A stretch of DNA of 64,000 bases from Loktanella sp. Alg231-35 (GTDB taxonomy: Bacteria; Pseudomonadota; Alphaproteobacteria; Rhodobacterales; Rhodobacteraceae). The stretch's first letter is position 1; each line of letters starts with the position of its first letter. This document shows positions 17,467 through 24,167 of the stretch, in pieces. A program made the position numbers and the translations under genes. The DNA lies in assembly GCF_900143545.1 (NCBI RefSeq), contig NZ_FREV01000006.1:62001-126000 (forward strand), read 5' to 3'. The notes below the pieces were generated by a model. The model ran no database searches, was not told the origin of the DNA, and worked only from the letters and a program-made list of their open reading frames with translations.

Positions 17467-17512
17467 ATGATACCCATAGGTTTCATATATAAATGGAATC
17501 AAAAGGTATCAT
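17467..17512. promoter_or_regulatory. Candidate operator/promoter region of the ArsR-SRPBCC pair
   Basis: Perfect 8-base inverted arms ATGATACC (17467-17474) and GGTATCAT (17505-17512) flank an AT-rich imperfect palindrome TTTCATATATAAATGGAA (17481-17498, 14 of 18 bases symmetric). It ends 13 bases before the regulator's ATG, where self-repression by an ArsR protein would be expected. Confidence 0.5.
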
Positions 17513-17525
17513 TTAGGAAGAAACG

Positions 17526-17840
17526 ATGGACTCACAACCCACTTTTCGCGCGCTCGCCGATCCCACGCGCCGCGATATCCTGATCTTGCTGCGCGACCAA
17601 TCCATGACCATCGGTGAGGTCGCCCAGAACTTCGACATGACGCGCGCAGCCGTCAAAAAGCATCTGACGGTCCTGTCTGACGGCGGGCTGATCACCGTCA
17701 AAGCACGCGGCCGCGAACGTATTAACACACTCGACCCAACCGGCATGGCACCGCTTCGCGACTGGCTCACTTTCTTTGACGCCTTCTGGGATGACCGCCT
17801 GAACGCATTAAAAACAGCTATTGAAAAGGACCTCCAATGA
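17526..17840 (+). CDS. ArsR-family winged-helix repressor
   Basis: A 104-residue winged-helix DNA-binding protein. The N-terminal FRALADPTRRDILILLRDQ and recognition helix MTRAAVKKHLTVLSDGGLI are typical of ArsR members paired with SRPBCC (AHSA1) proteins. No metal-binding cysteines are present, so it is not a classical metal sensor. The ribosome site AGGAAG precedes ATG 17526. The stop overlaps the next gene's start by 4 bases (ATGA), so the pair is translated together. A palindromic region upstream is a likely autoregulatory site. Confidence 0.9.
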   Translation: MDSQPTFRALADPTRRDILILLRDQSMTIGEVAQNFDMTRAAVKKHLTVLSDGGLITVKARGRERINTLDPTGMAPLRDWLTFFDAFWDDRLNALKTAIEKDLQ

Positions 17841-18241
17841 CCCTGCAAAAGACAATCTACCTCAAAGCCGACAAACCCACCGTCTGGGAATATCTGACAG
17901 ACCCCGACAAGCTGGCCATCTGGTTTCATAAACCGGCCAAGACACTGCAAGCGGGCGACGCATATGAGATGTTCGGCACAGAATCGGGCAACAAACTGAT
18001 GTGGGGCGAGGTTCTTGCCGCAGACCCTCACGACCACTTGTCCTATTCATTTACCATCGGCCCCATGGGCGATGCAGTCAGCACCGTGACATGGACCCTT
18101 GAAGATGTCCCCGGCGGCACACGCCTGTCGCTGAAGCACGCCGGGCTGCCCGCAGGGGCCGCGGCGTTTGATCTGACGCTGGCATTGGATAAGGGGTGGG
18201 ATGATCATCTGGCGCGGATGCGCGCATCCATTCACGCGTAA
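17837..18241 (+). CDS. SRPBCC/AHSA1-domain protein
   Basis: A 134-residue START/Bet v1-like fold (Activator of Hsp90 ATPase homologue 1-like). It starts with the usual TIYLKADKPTVWEYLTDPDKLAIW and carries a TFTIGPMGDAVSTVTWTLE-like central strand pattern and a helical end KGWDDHLARMRA. Such proteins form a hydrophobic pocket, but the ligand is unknown. It is coupled by ATGA to the ArsR regulator, a very common bacterial pairing. The 3' side is closed by a strong hairpin. Confidence 0.9.
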   Translation: MTLQKTIYLKADKPTVWEYLTDPDKLAIWFHKPAKTLQAGDAYEMFGTESGNKLMWGEVLAADPHDHLSYSFTIGPMGDAVSTVTWTLEDVPGGTRLSLKHAGLPAGAAAFDLTLALDKGWDDHLARMRASIHA

Positions 18242-18280
18242 TGTGAAACGACTCAGCACAGCACCTTAGTGCGGCGGCGA

Positions 18281-18320
18281 AACGCGCTCAAATGTACCAC
18301 ATTTGGGCGCGTTCATCTTT
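18281..18320 (+). terminator. Hairpin terminator after the ArsR-SRPBCC operon
   Basis: A 15-bp stem (18281-18295 with 18299-18313, one G-T pair, three-base loop) is followed by CATCTTT. It lies 40 bases after the SRPBCC stop. Confidence 0.7.
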
Positions 18321-18511
18321 CTGAATAGATTTACCTATATATTTCAATAGGTAAGGCGAAAATATTTATCTTCGGTTCATGCAATCTGTTCAGCTTTATG
18401 ACACAACTTTGGCGTAAATGCCTACACTGCACAGGTGAAAGCCTTTGTGCCGTCACGTTTTTGTCTGCTTTGGCTCCTACCTTCATATCCAAGGAAGAGG
18501 AAACGCTGCAC

Positions 18512-18658
18512 ATGTCTATGTTAATGAATATCTCGTTTTTCGAAGTTGGAATGGCCCTGCTTTTTGTTGGTGCCGCAGAACGCGTCCTGCTTGGTTATGC
18601 CCCTGCTGAAATGGTTGGCCGCGATGGCTGGCTGCTCCGCGGCGATATCGAAGAATAA
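18512..18658 (+). CDS. Small hypothetical membrane protein
   Basis: A possible 48-residue protein. One hydrophobic segment (ISFFEVGMALLFVGAAERVL, residues about 6-25) is followed by a polar end with DGWLLRGDIEE. A purine-rich GGAAGAGG lies 11 bases before ATG 18512. The frame is open upstream to 18398, but without a good site. I do not recognise it. It stands between the ArsR-SRPBCC terminator and a gap of poorly defined sequence. The coding call rests on the ribosome site and a plausible single-pass membrane composition only. Confidence 0.45.
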   Translation: MSMLMNISFFEVGMALLFVGAAERVLLGYAPAEMVGRDGWLLRGDIEE

Positions 18659-18801
18659 ACCTTACTCAAAGGGCTTGCCGATCCGGCCTTGCCCGCCTAC
18701 CTGTTCATCGACGGGTTCTGCGCCTCTTGTATACCATAGGTACAAATCCAGTGGCCTTAAGCAAATCCGAGGGAGCTGGCTCTGTTTGGATCCTGGTCTG
18801 A

Positions 18802-19042
18802 TTACCTGGCGCCCACCTGTATATACAGGTCCTCGGGATTAGTTACCTCTACGGTCGCCGCGGTTCCCGTCACCTTTGATCCCAGACATACCCCCGCCAT
18901 GACGTCGATCAATCTGCGTGTTGCGCAGGCACCGGGACCGGCAACATCACCTGGCGGGATCAGCGCCACAAAAGTTGCCGACAGCCACAAAACAGTGGCG
19001 CAGACATAGCCGCATCAGATCGGGTTCTTTGTCGGGACGCAT
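18802..19042 (-). pseudogene. Possible frameshifted small exported protein gene downstream of nusB
   Basis: A very good ribosome site (AAGGAG) precedes ATG 19042, but the frame ends after 31 codons. Dropping one T from the TTTT run at 18989-18992 joins it to an open frame ending at 18802. The result is about 79 residues with a hydrophobic LWLSATFVALIPPG near the N-terminus, two cysteines further on (PGACATRR and MAGVCLG) and an end EDLYIQVGAR. This looks like a small secreted or membrane protein gene carrying a one-base insertion. It could also be spurious. The rest of the 18659-19108 gap shows nothing else clear except a 16-bp palindrome at 18815. Confidence 0.35.
18815..18830. repeat. Perfect 16-bp palindrome
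   Basis: ACCTGTATATACAGGT is fully self-complementary. It lies within the 3' part of the possible frameshifted gene. It could be a regulator site or chance; no neighbouring promoter is evident. Confidence 0.4.
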
Positions 19043-19108
19043 GGGCGATCTCCTTACCCGGCCACCTTAGCCAATTAGGAAACTACGACAAACAGCGGGC
19101 GTGTGACC

Positions 19109-19582
19109 TTAGCGGCCAAACGCCTCTGGCTGTACCTCGCGGGCCATGTGATCAAGTACGGCATTCACGAACTTCGGTTCTTTGCCGTCAGCAGAAAATG
19201 CCTCTGCCACGCCCACGAATTCGCTGATCACGACCTTGGGTGGCGTCTGCTTAAGCACCAATTCCGCTCCAGCAGCACGAAAAAGCGCACGCCAAGTTGG
19301 ATCGATCCGCGCAATCGGCCATTTCGCCACCAAGGCGCGGTCGGTCATCTGATCAATGGTCGCCTGTTCATCGACGGATTTTTCCATCAGGGCGCGGAAG
19401 GTGTCCACATCCCCTTCGGTCATCTCGCCTTCGTCATAGACAGCGCCAAGGCGGTGATCTTCAAATTCGTGCACCACGGCATCAACGGTCTGGCCCGATG
19501 CCTCCATCTGGAACAGTGCCTGCACAGCATAGAACCTTGCTGCGGATTTCATCTTGCGTTTTTGATTGTTCGAAAGGGTCAT
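19109..19582 (-). CDS. nusB: Transcription antitermination factor NusB
   Basis: A 157-residue all-helical NusB. With NusE (S10) it binds boxA RNA and supports rRNA antitermination. The N-terminal arginine-rich RKMKSAARFYAVQALFQME and the mid-protein IARIDPTWRALFRAAGAEL are characteristic, as is the C-terminal FVNAVLDHMA. ATG 19582 overlaps the ribH stop by 4 bases. Coupling to the riboflavin genes is the usual alphaproteobacterial arrangement. Confidence 0.95.
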   Translation of the reverse strand: MTLSNNQKRKMKSAARFYAVQALFQMEASGQTVDAVVHEFEDHRLGAVYDEGEMTEGDVDTFRALMEKSVDEQATIDQMTDRALVAKWPIARIDPTWRALFRAAGAELVLKQTPPKVVISEFVGVAEAFSADGKEPKFVNAVLDHMAREVQPEAFGR

Positions 19583-20118
19583 GTGGTGGTCTTGTTGTCC
19601 GTATCGCCAGCCATCAGAATCTCGCGGGTGAACCCCACGGCTTTCTCGGCTTGGCCCCACTTACGGGCGAGTGCGATCAGGTGCAAGGCCGCAGCAGCCG
19701 CCCCACCACCTTTGTTCATTTCAGCCGGATCAGCGCGGACTTCGGCTTGGCCCCGGTTCTCGACCGTCAGGATGCCATTGCCGATGCACAGGCGTTGCAG
19801 CCCAAGCAATTGGATCGCGCGGCTGCTATCATTGCACACGGTATCGTAATGCGTCGTCTCGCCCCGGATCACGCATCCAAGGGCCACGTAACCGTCAAAA
19901 TTGCTCATCTGTTCGGCAATGCCGATGGCCGTAGGAATTTCCAGCGCGCCGGGCACTTCAACCACGTCCCAGGTGGCGCCCGCCTTTTCGATCTCGGCCT
20001 TGGCACCGGCGATCTGATTGTCCGAAATGTCTTTGTAATAGGGTGAGGCAACGATCAGTACTTTGACCGGCTTATCAAACTGGGGCAGCGGCATGATGTA
20101 GTGGGATGGGCCAGCCAT
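19579..20118 (-). CDS. ribH: 6,7-dimethyl-8-ribityllumazine synthase
   Basis: A 179-residue lumazine synthase, which condenses the ribityl-aminopyrimidine with dihydroxybutanone phosphate in the next-to-last riboflavin step. Substrate-binding segments are visible: VPGALEIPTAI, the loop GCVIRGETTHYD and the general-base region around NRGQAEVRA. The C-terminus has the usual GGGAAAAALHLIALARKW helix. Its ATG overlaps the ribBA stop by one base and its stop overlaps nusB, so ribBA-ribH-nusB form one transcription and translation unit. Confidence 0.96.
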   Translation of the reverse strand: MAGPSHYIMPLPQFDKPVKVLIVASPYYKDISDNQIAGAKAEIEKAGATWDVVEVPGALEIPTAIGIAEQMSNFDGYVALGCVIRGETTHYDTVCNDSSRAIQLLGLQRLCIGNGILTVENRGQAEVRADPAEMNKGGGAAAAALHLIALARKWGQAEKAVGFTREILMAGDTDNKTTT

Positions 20119-21248
20119 TATCCAATCTCCGAAATTTTGCGCGTGCCGACAATTTCCAACCCATAGGCATCAAGCCCCACAACCTTTGGCTGGGGTGAGT
20201 TGGTCAGCAGTTCAATCTCATGCAAACCCAAAGAGCTCAGGATCTGCGCACCCAGCCCGTATTGGCGCAGGGTCTGGGGCGAGGCATCCTCGCTTGGATC
20301 CAGCTTCATATGGACGTCGCGCAACAGCACCAAGGCGCCACGGCCTTCTGCGGCAATCAAGTTCATGGCATCACCAAACTCGTCGCGACGCCCTGTCGGG
20401 CCAACGCCGACGACATCCAGCATTGGGTCCATGGCATGCATGCGTACCAAGACCGGTTTGTTCGTGCTGATGTCCCCTTTGATCAAGGCGATATGCTCGG
20501 CCCCTTGGGTTTCATCGGTGTAGATGCGCAGCTCCCATTCACCGCCGAATTCGGATTGGATCGTGCTGGTTTCACGCACGCGCACCAGATTATCATGTCG
20601 GCGGCGATAGGCGATCAGATCGCTGATGGTGCCGATCTTGATGTTATGGAGCTGAGCGAATGCGATCAGGTCAGGCAGGCGGGCCATCTCACCGTCTTCT
20701 TTCATGATTTCGCAGATCACGCCCGATGGGTTCAGCCCAGCCAGACGCGAGATATCAACGGCGGCCTCGGTATGCCCCGCGCGGACCAGCACACCACCGT
20801 CACGCGCGCGCAGCGGGAAAACGTGCCCTGGTGTTGCGATATCCGCAGCCCCTTTGGTCCCGTCGATGGCCGTAGCCACGGTGCGAGCACGATCATGGGC
20901 AGAGATCCCGGTGCTGACACCTTCGCGGGCTTCGATGCTGACCGTAAACGCGGTTTCATGGCGGGAAGAGTTATGCGAGGCCATCAGTGGCAGGCCAAGC
21001 GCATCAATACGCTCGCCCGGCAGCGTCAGGCAGATCAACCCGCGCCCGTATTTCGCCATGAAGTTGATCGCATCAGGTGTTGCCATCTGCGCAGGGATCA
21101 CCAGATCGCCTTCGTTTTCGCGATCTTCATGATCGACCAGCACGAACATCTTGCCGTTGCGGGCGTCTTCGATGATCTCTTCGATCTTGCTGATCGCATC
21201 AGACCAATCGCGTTCCACAGGGCCGGGGGCTTCAAAGTTCTGGTTCAT
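20118..21248 (-). CDS. ribB: 3,4-dihydroxy-2-butanone 4-phosphate synthase with degenerate GTP cyclohydrolase II-like domain
   Basis: A 376-residue RibBA-like protein. Residues about 15-210 are an intact DHBP synthase that makes the four-carbon riboflavin precursor from ribulose 5-phosphate. It has the acidic loop DHEDRENEGDLV and RAGHTEAAVD. Residues about 215-376 resemble GTP cyclohydrolase II (GLGAQILSSLGLHEIELLTN) but lack the three zinc cysteines (the site reads RMHAMDPMLDVVGVGPTGR) and the QEGRGIGL motif. The second domain is therefore probably inactive, and a separate ribA should exist elsewhere. It is followed directly by ribH. Confidence 0.93.
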   Translation of the reverse strand: MNQNFEAPGPVERDWSDAISKIEEIIEDARNGKMFVLVDHEDRENEGDLVIPAQMATPDAINFMAKYGRGLICLTLPGERIDALGLPLMASHNSSRHETAFTVSIEAREGVSTGISAHDRARTVATAIDGTKGAADIATPGHVFPLRARDGGVLVRAGHTEAAVDISRLAGLNPSGVICEIMKEDGEMARLPDLIAFAQLHNIKIGTISDLIAYRRRHDNLVRVRETSTIQSEFGGEWELRIYTDETQGAEHIALIKGDISTNKPVLVRMHAMDPMLDVVGVGPTGRRDEFGDAMNLIAAEGRGALVLLRDVHMKLDPSEDASPQTLRQYGLGAQILSSLGLHEIELLTNSPQPKVVGLDAYGLEIVGTRKISEIG

Positions 21249-21307
21249 GGGGCTTTCCGCGTTGCACTGCTTCGCAGATAGCCCAGCGGCAGGTGTTTGA
21301 AAAGCGT

Positions 21308-21913
21308 CTAAGCGCCGGTTGAGCCTGTAACGTAAGGTGGGTCTTGACCCACCTGCTCGTCAAAGAATGCAGCCGCTGGCAGAAAACCCGCCATCTGCGC
21401 CGCCTCCGCCCATTCGCGCTCAAATCCAGTTTCGCCGATCATCACAAGACGATCGGCAGGGTGGCCCTGCGATGTGGCAATCAAACGGATCTGGTCGCGC
21501 ATCTGCGACCAACTATCGGTGAACCTTGGTGCCGCAAAGGCCCGCGCCAGCCCGGCACAGGTGGCCAAATGCGTTGGCGTCACTGGCCGATGGGCAATGC
21601 CGGTACATTGTGCCCTTTGTAGTGACAGCAGTTTTTCCGAACGCGCCGCGGGGACCGCCTGGCCGTCATGCAGAACCCGCAACGCATTGTTCGAAAACAG
21701 AAAACCGATCAGGTCATGACCCGTGCTCGCCCTAATCCCGGCGTATGTCTTATAAGGCAGCCCTAGCTCAGCCGCCCGGCGCACGCGCAGACGCACCACC
21801 TCAATCGGAAGCGTTGGCATCAGATCCTTGCGCGCTTTCTTCCAGACATGTCTGCGCCAGCTTTTGCCCGGCTCATCTACCCGGCCAGAGTTATGTCCGA
21901 TCCCTGCCATCAC
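21308..21913 (-). CDS. Conserved hypothetical protein in the riboflavin cluster
   Basis: A 201-residue soluble protein. It begins MMAGIGHNSGRVDEPGKSWRR; the MAGIGHN opening recurs in roseobacter proteins at this place in the rib cluster, from memory. It is rich in Arg and Ala with a central TGHDLIGFLFSNNALRVLHD and TPTHLATCAGLARAF. No catalytic motif is recognisable and there is no signal peptide. Its last codons (QDPPYV region) are formed by a REP-like inverted repeat at 21333-21355, so the C-terminus may be strain-specific. It lies between ribE and ribBA, overlapping the preceding small gene by 23 bases. Confidence 0.8.
   Translation of the reverse strand: MMAGIGHNSGRVDEPGKSWRRHVWKKARKDLMPTLPIEVVRLRVRRAAELGLPYKTYAGIRASTGHDLIGFLFSNNALRVLHDGQAVPAARSEKLLSLQRAQCTGIAHRPVTPTHLATCAGLARAFAAPRFTDSWSQMRDQIRLIATSQGHPADRLVMIGETGFEREWAEAAQMAGFLPAAAFFDEQVGQDPPYVTGSTGA
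21333..21355. repeat. REP-like palindrome within a coding 3' end
   Basis: The 9-bp arms AGGTGGGTC (21336-21344) and GACCCACCT (21347-21355) are perfectly complementary with a two-base loop, preceded by GTA. The GTAAGGTGGGT start is shared with the repeat at 16875-16942. Confidence 0.6.
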
Positions 21914-22127
21914 TCATCCATCCTACTGCTTGACCAGCAGCCTCACGTGCGGCGGCCTCGCTGTCAAATGAAGCGGGCGGCGCTTCTGACAAATATCGCC
22001 AGCCGTGGGGGTCTTCGGGGTCTCGTCTGCATTCGCGATAGGCAAACCGCCCATCTATCAGGCGCAAAATATCAATGCAGCGGTCACCGGTGTCGTCTTC
22101 GATCGAGGCCAGCACCAGCGGCTTCAT
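21891..22127 (-). CDS. Small hypothetical protein after ribE
   Basis: A 78-residue acidic protein with a compact pattern: LVLASIEDDTGDRCIDILRL, then RFAYRECRRDPEDPHGWRYL. Its ATG overlaps the ribE stop by one base, and its 3' end overlaps the next hypothetical gene, so it is embedded in the rib transcription unit. The family is not recognised. The single-base overlap and consistent composition make it likely to be real. A role connected to riboflavin genes is only suggested by position. Confidence 0.7.
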   Translation of the reverse strand: MKPLVLASIEDDTGDRCIDILRLIDGRFAYRECRRDPEDPHGWRYLSEAPPASFDSEAAAREAAGQAVGWMSDGRDRT

Positions 22128-22729
22128 CAGCCGTAATCGCGCAACCGCGCGACATAGCGGGCCATTGTGTCGATCTCCAGATTGATGGCGTCACCGACAC
22201 GCGCATCGCCCCAGGTCGTTGCCGTTTTGGTATGTGGGATAAAGTTGATGCCAAATTCGGTGCCTGCAACCTCGTTCACTGTCAGCGAAGTACCATTGAG
22301 CGCCACAGACCCTTTGGGGGCGATAAACCGGGCCAGATCATCCGGCGCGCGTAACGTGACACGGGTGCTGTCACCTTCATCATGCATCGCCACAATCTCG
22401 GCTACGCCGTCCACATGACCGGACACGATATGACCTCCCAACTCATCCCCGACCTTCAAGGCACGCTCAAGGTTCAGCGGCCGGCCGACGTGCCAGGCGT
22501 TGCGGCCAATATTGGTAAGGTTCACGGTCTCCGCGCTGACCTCAACATCAAACCAGTTCTGCGGATCAGTCCCCAGCGCGATCACCGTCAGGCATACCCC
22601 ATCACAGGCAATCGAAGCACCGATATCGATCCCGGCGATGTCATAGCTGGTTCCGATCCGTGCCCGCAGATCACCACGTTGTTCAAGTTCTAACACCTTG
22701 CCGATATCTGTGATGATGCCTGTGAACAT
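22127..22729 (-). CDS. ribE: Riboflavin synthase, alpha chain
   Basis: A 200-residue riboflavin synthase. It has the two internally repeated lumazine-binding barrels: MFTGIITDIGKV with SIACDGVCLTV, and ELGGHIVSGHVDG with SVALNGTSLTVN. It converts two lumazines to riboflavin and the recycled pyrimidine. ATG 22729 is the only sensible start, as the protein always begins MFTGI. It leads the leftward ribE-hypothetical-hypothetical-ribBA-ribH-nusB run. The kpsS-like gene diverges from it 133 bases away. Confidence 0.95.
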   Translation of the reverse strand: MFTGIITDIGKVLELEQRGDLRARIGTSYDIAGIDIGASIACDGVCLTVIALGTDPQNWFDVEVSAETVNLTNIGRNAWHVGRPLNLERALKVGDELGGHIVSGHVDGVAEIVAMHDEGDSTRVTLRAPDDLARFIAPKGSVALNGTSLTVNEVAGTEFGINFIPHTKTATTWGDARVGDAINLEIDTMARYVARLRDYG

Positions 22730-22862
22730 GATAGCCCTTTCATTGCGCCCCCCTGACGTAGCCGAGCCGCAACGCGCGGGCAAGCAAGACCGCTTGCCAG
22801 CCCGCCATAAAAGCGACAGGAATAGACCTTAAGACAACGACAACCTACCAACAGGCTGCCTT

Positions 22863-24143
22863 ATGACCACAGCCCGCACCTTTCTTTTCCTACAGGGGCC
22901 ACATGGCCCCTTCTTTCGGCATTTGGGAAAGATGCTGCGCAAGACAGGTGCTGCCGTCTGGCGTGTTGGGTTCAATGCCGGGGATGCCGTATTTTGGCGC
23001 CGCACACCGGGCTATATTCCATTTACCGAAAATCTGGCGCATTGGCCTCAAGCGCTCGCCAGCATTCTGAACGAAAAGCAGATCACAGATATCGTGATCT
23101 ACGGCGATACCCGCCCCCTCCATGCTGAAACCGTCAAACAGGCGCGCGCCCTCGGCCTGCGCATCCATGTTTTTGAAGAGGGCTATCTGCGCCCCTATTG
23201 GGTCACGTATGAGCGGGACGGCAGCAACGGCCATTCGCGCCTGATGGATATCAGCGTGCCACAGATGCAGGCAAAGCTGGCGCAATCCGGCCCGGACGTG
23301 CCAACACCGCCTGCTCAATGGGGCGACATGCGCCAGCATATCTTTTACGGCGCAGTCTATCATTGGTTTGTGATGTTCCGAAACGGGCGCTATCCGGCGT
23401 TCCGCACCCACCGCGCCACGCCGATCCGGCGCGAGGCAGCGCTTTACACTAAGCGCCTGCTTTCAATGCCGTTTCTTGCGGTTGGACGGGCTCTCGCGAC
23501 ACGGCGGATCACGGCGGGTGGCTATCCTTATCACGTCGCCCTGCTGCAGTTGGAACATGACGCCAGTTTTCAGGCGCATTCGCCGTTTGATGACATGTCA
23601 CAGTTCATTTCTGACGTGATTGCGGGCTTTGCAAATGGCGCGCCCAAACACCATCACATCATCTTCAAAGGGCATCCGCTTGAAAACGGGCAGTCGCCGC
23701 TGCGCCGGATGATTGCTGATGCTGCACGCACCCACGCGGTGTCAGAACGGGTGCATTACCTGCGCGGCGGCAAGCTCGCGCAAATTCTTGACGATGCCCG
23801 GTCTGCAGTGACAGTGAATTCCACTGCTGGCCAGCAAGCACTTTGGCGCGGCATCCCGTTGAAATCCTTTGGCACTGCGGTTTATGACAAACCGGAATTC
23901 GTCTCAGATCAGCCCATCGCGGCCTTCTTTGCCGCACCCCATCGCCCCGATCTGGAAGCCTATCGCGAGTACCGGGAGTTTCTACTTGAAACAAGCCAAC
24001 TTCCCGGTGGTTTCTATTCCGCCTCAGGGCGCAAACAGTTGTTGCGCCATGTCGTAGATAAAATGCTTGCCCCGCTCGACCCTTACGATGCGCTCAGCGC
24101 CGTAGGTTCCTCAGAACGCGCGCCAATCCGCGTTGTGAAGTAA
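22863..24143 (+). CDS. KpsS-like capsular polysaccharide biosynthesis protein
   Basis: A 426-residue member of the KpsS/LipB-type Kdo transferase family, cytosolic and membrane-associated. Members add Kdo residues to the lysophospholipid anchor of ABC-exported capsule. The start FLFLQGPHGPFFRHLGKML and the later IHVFEEGYLRPYWVTYERDG are family hallmarks. Near the C-terminus comes the nucleotide-sugar-binding GT-B part with HHIIFKGHPLENG and VTVNSTAGQQALW. It is followed by the KpsC-like gene 24 bases on. Both lie on the opposite strand from the rib genes that flank them. Confidence 0.87.
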   Translation: MTTARTFLFLQGPHGPFFRHLGKMLRKTGAAVWRVGFNAGDAVFWRRTPGYIPFTENLAHWPQALASILNEKQITDIVIYGDTRPLHAETVKQARALGLRIHVFEEGYLRPYWVTYERDGSNGHSRLMDISVPQMQAKLAQSGPDVPTPPAQWGDMRQHIFYGAVYHWFVMFRNGRYPAFRTHRATPIRREAALYTKRLLSMPFLAVGRALATRRITAGGYPYHVALLQLEHDASFQAHSPFDDMSQFISDVIAGFANGAPKHHHIIFKGHPLENGQSPLRRMIADAARTHAVSERVHYLRGGKLAQILDDARSAVTVNSTAGQQALWRGIPLKSFGTAVYDKPEFVSDQPIAAFFAAPHRPDLEAYREYREFLLETSQLPGGFYSASGRKQLLRHVVDKMLAPLDPYDALSAVGSSERAPIRVVK

Positions 24144-24167
24144 CCGGACCTGCCGTAGCGTGCCGCA

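Noticed and set aside
20220..21281. Open frame of 353 codons antisense to ribBA
   Set aside because: It is a shadow of a clearly conserved coding gene with His/Gln/Arg-rich composition typical of antisense frames.
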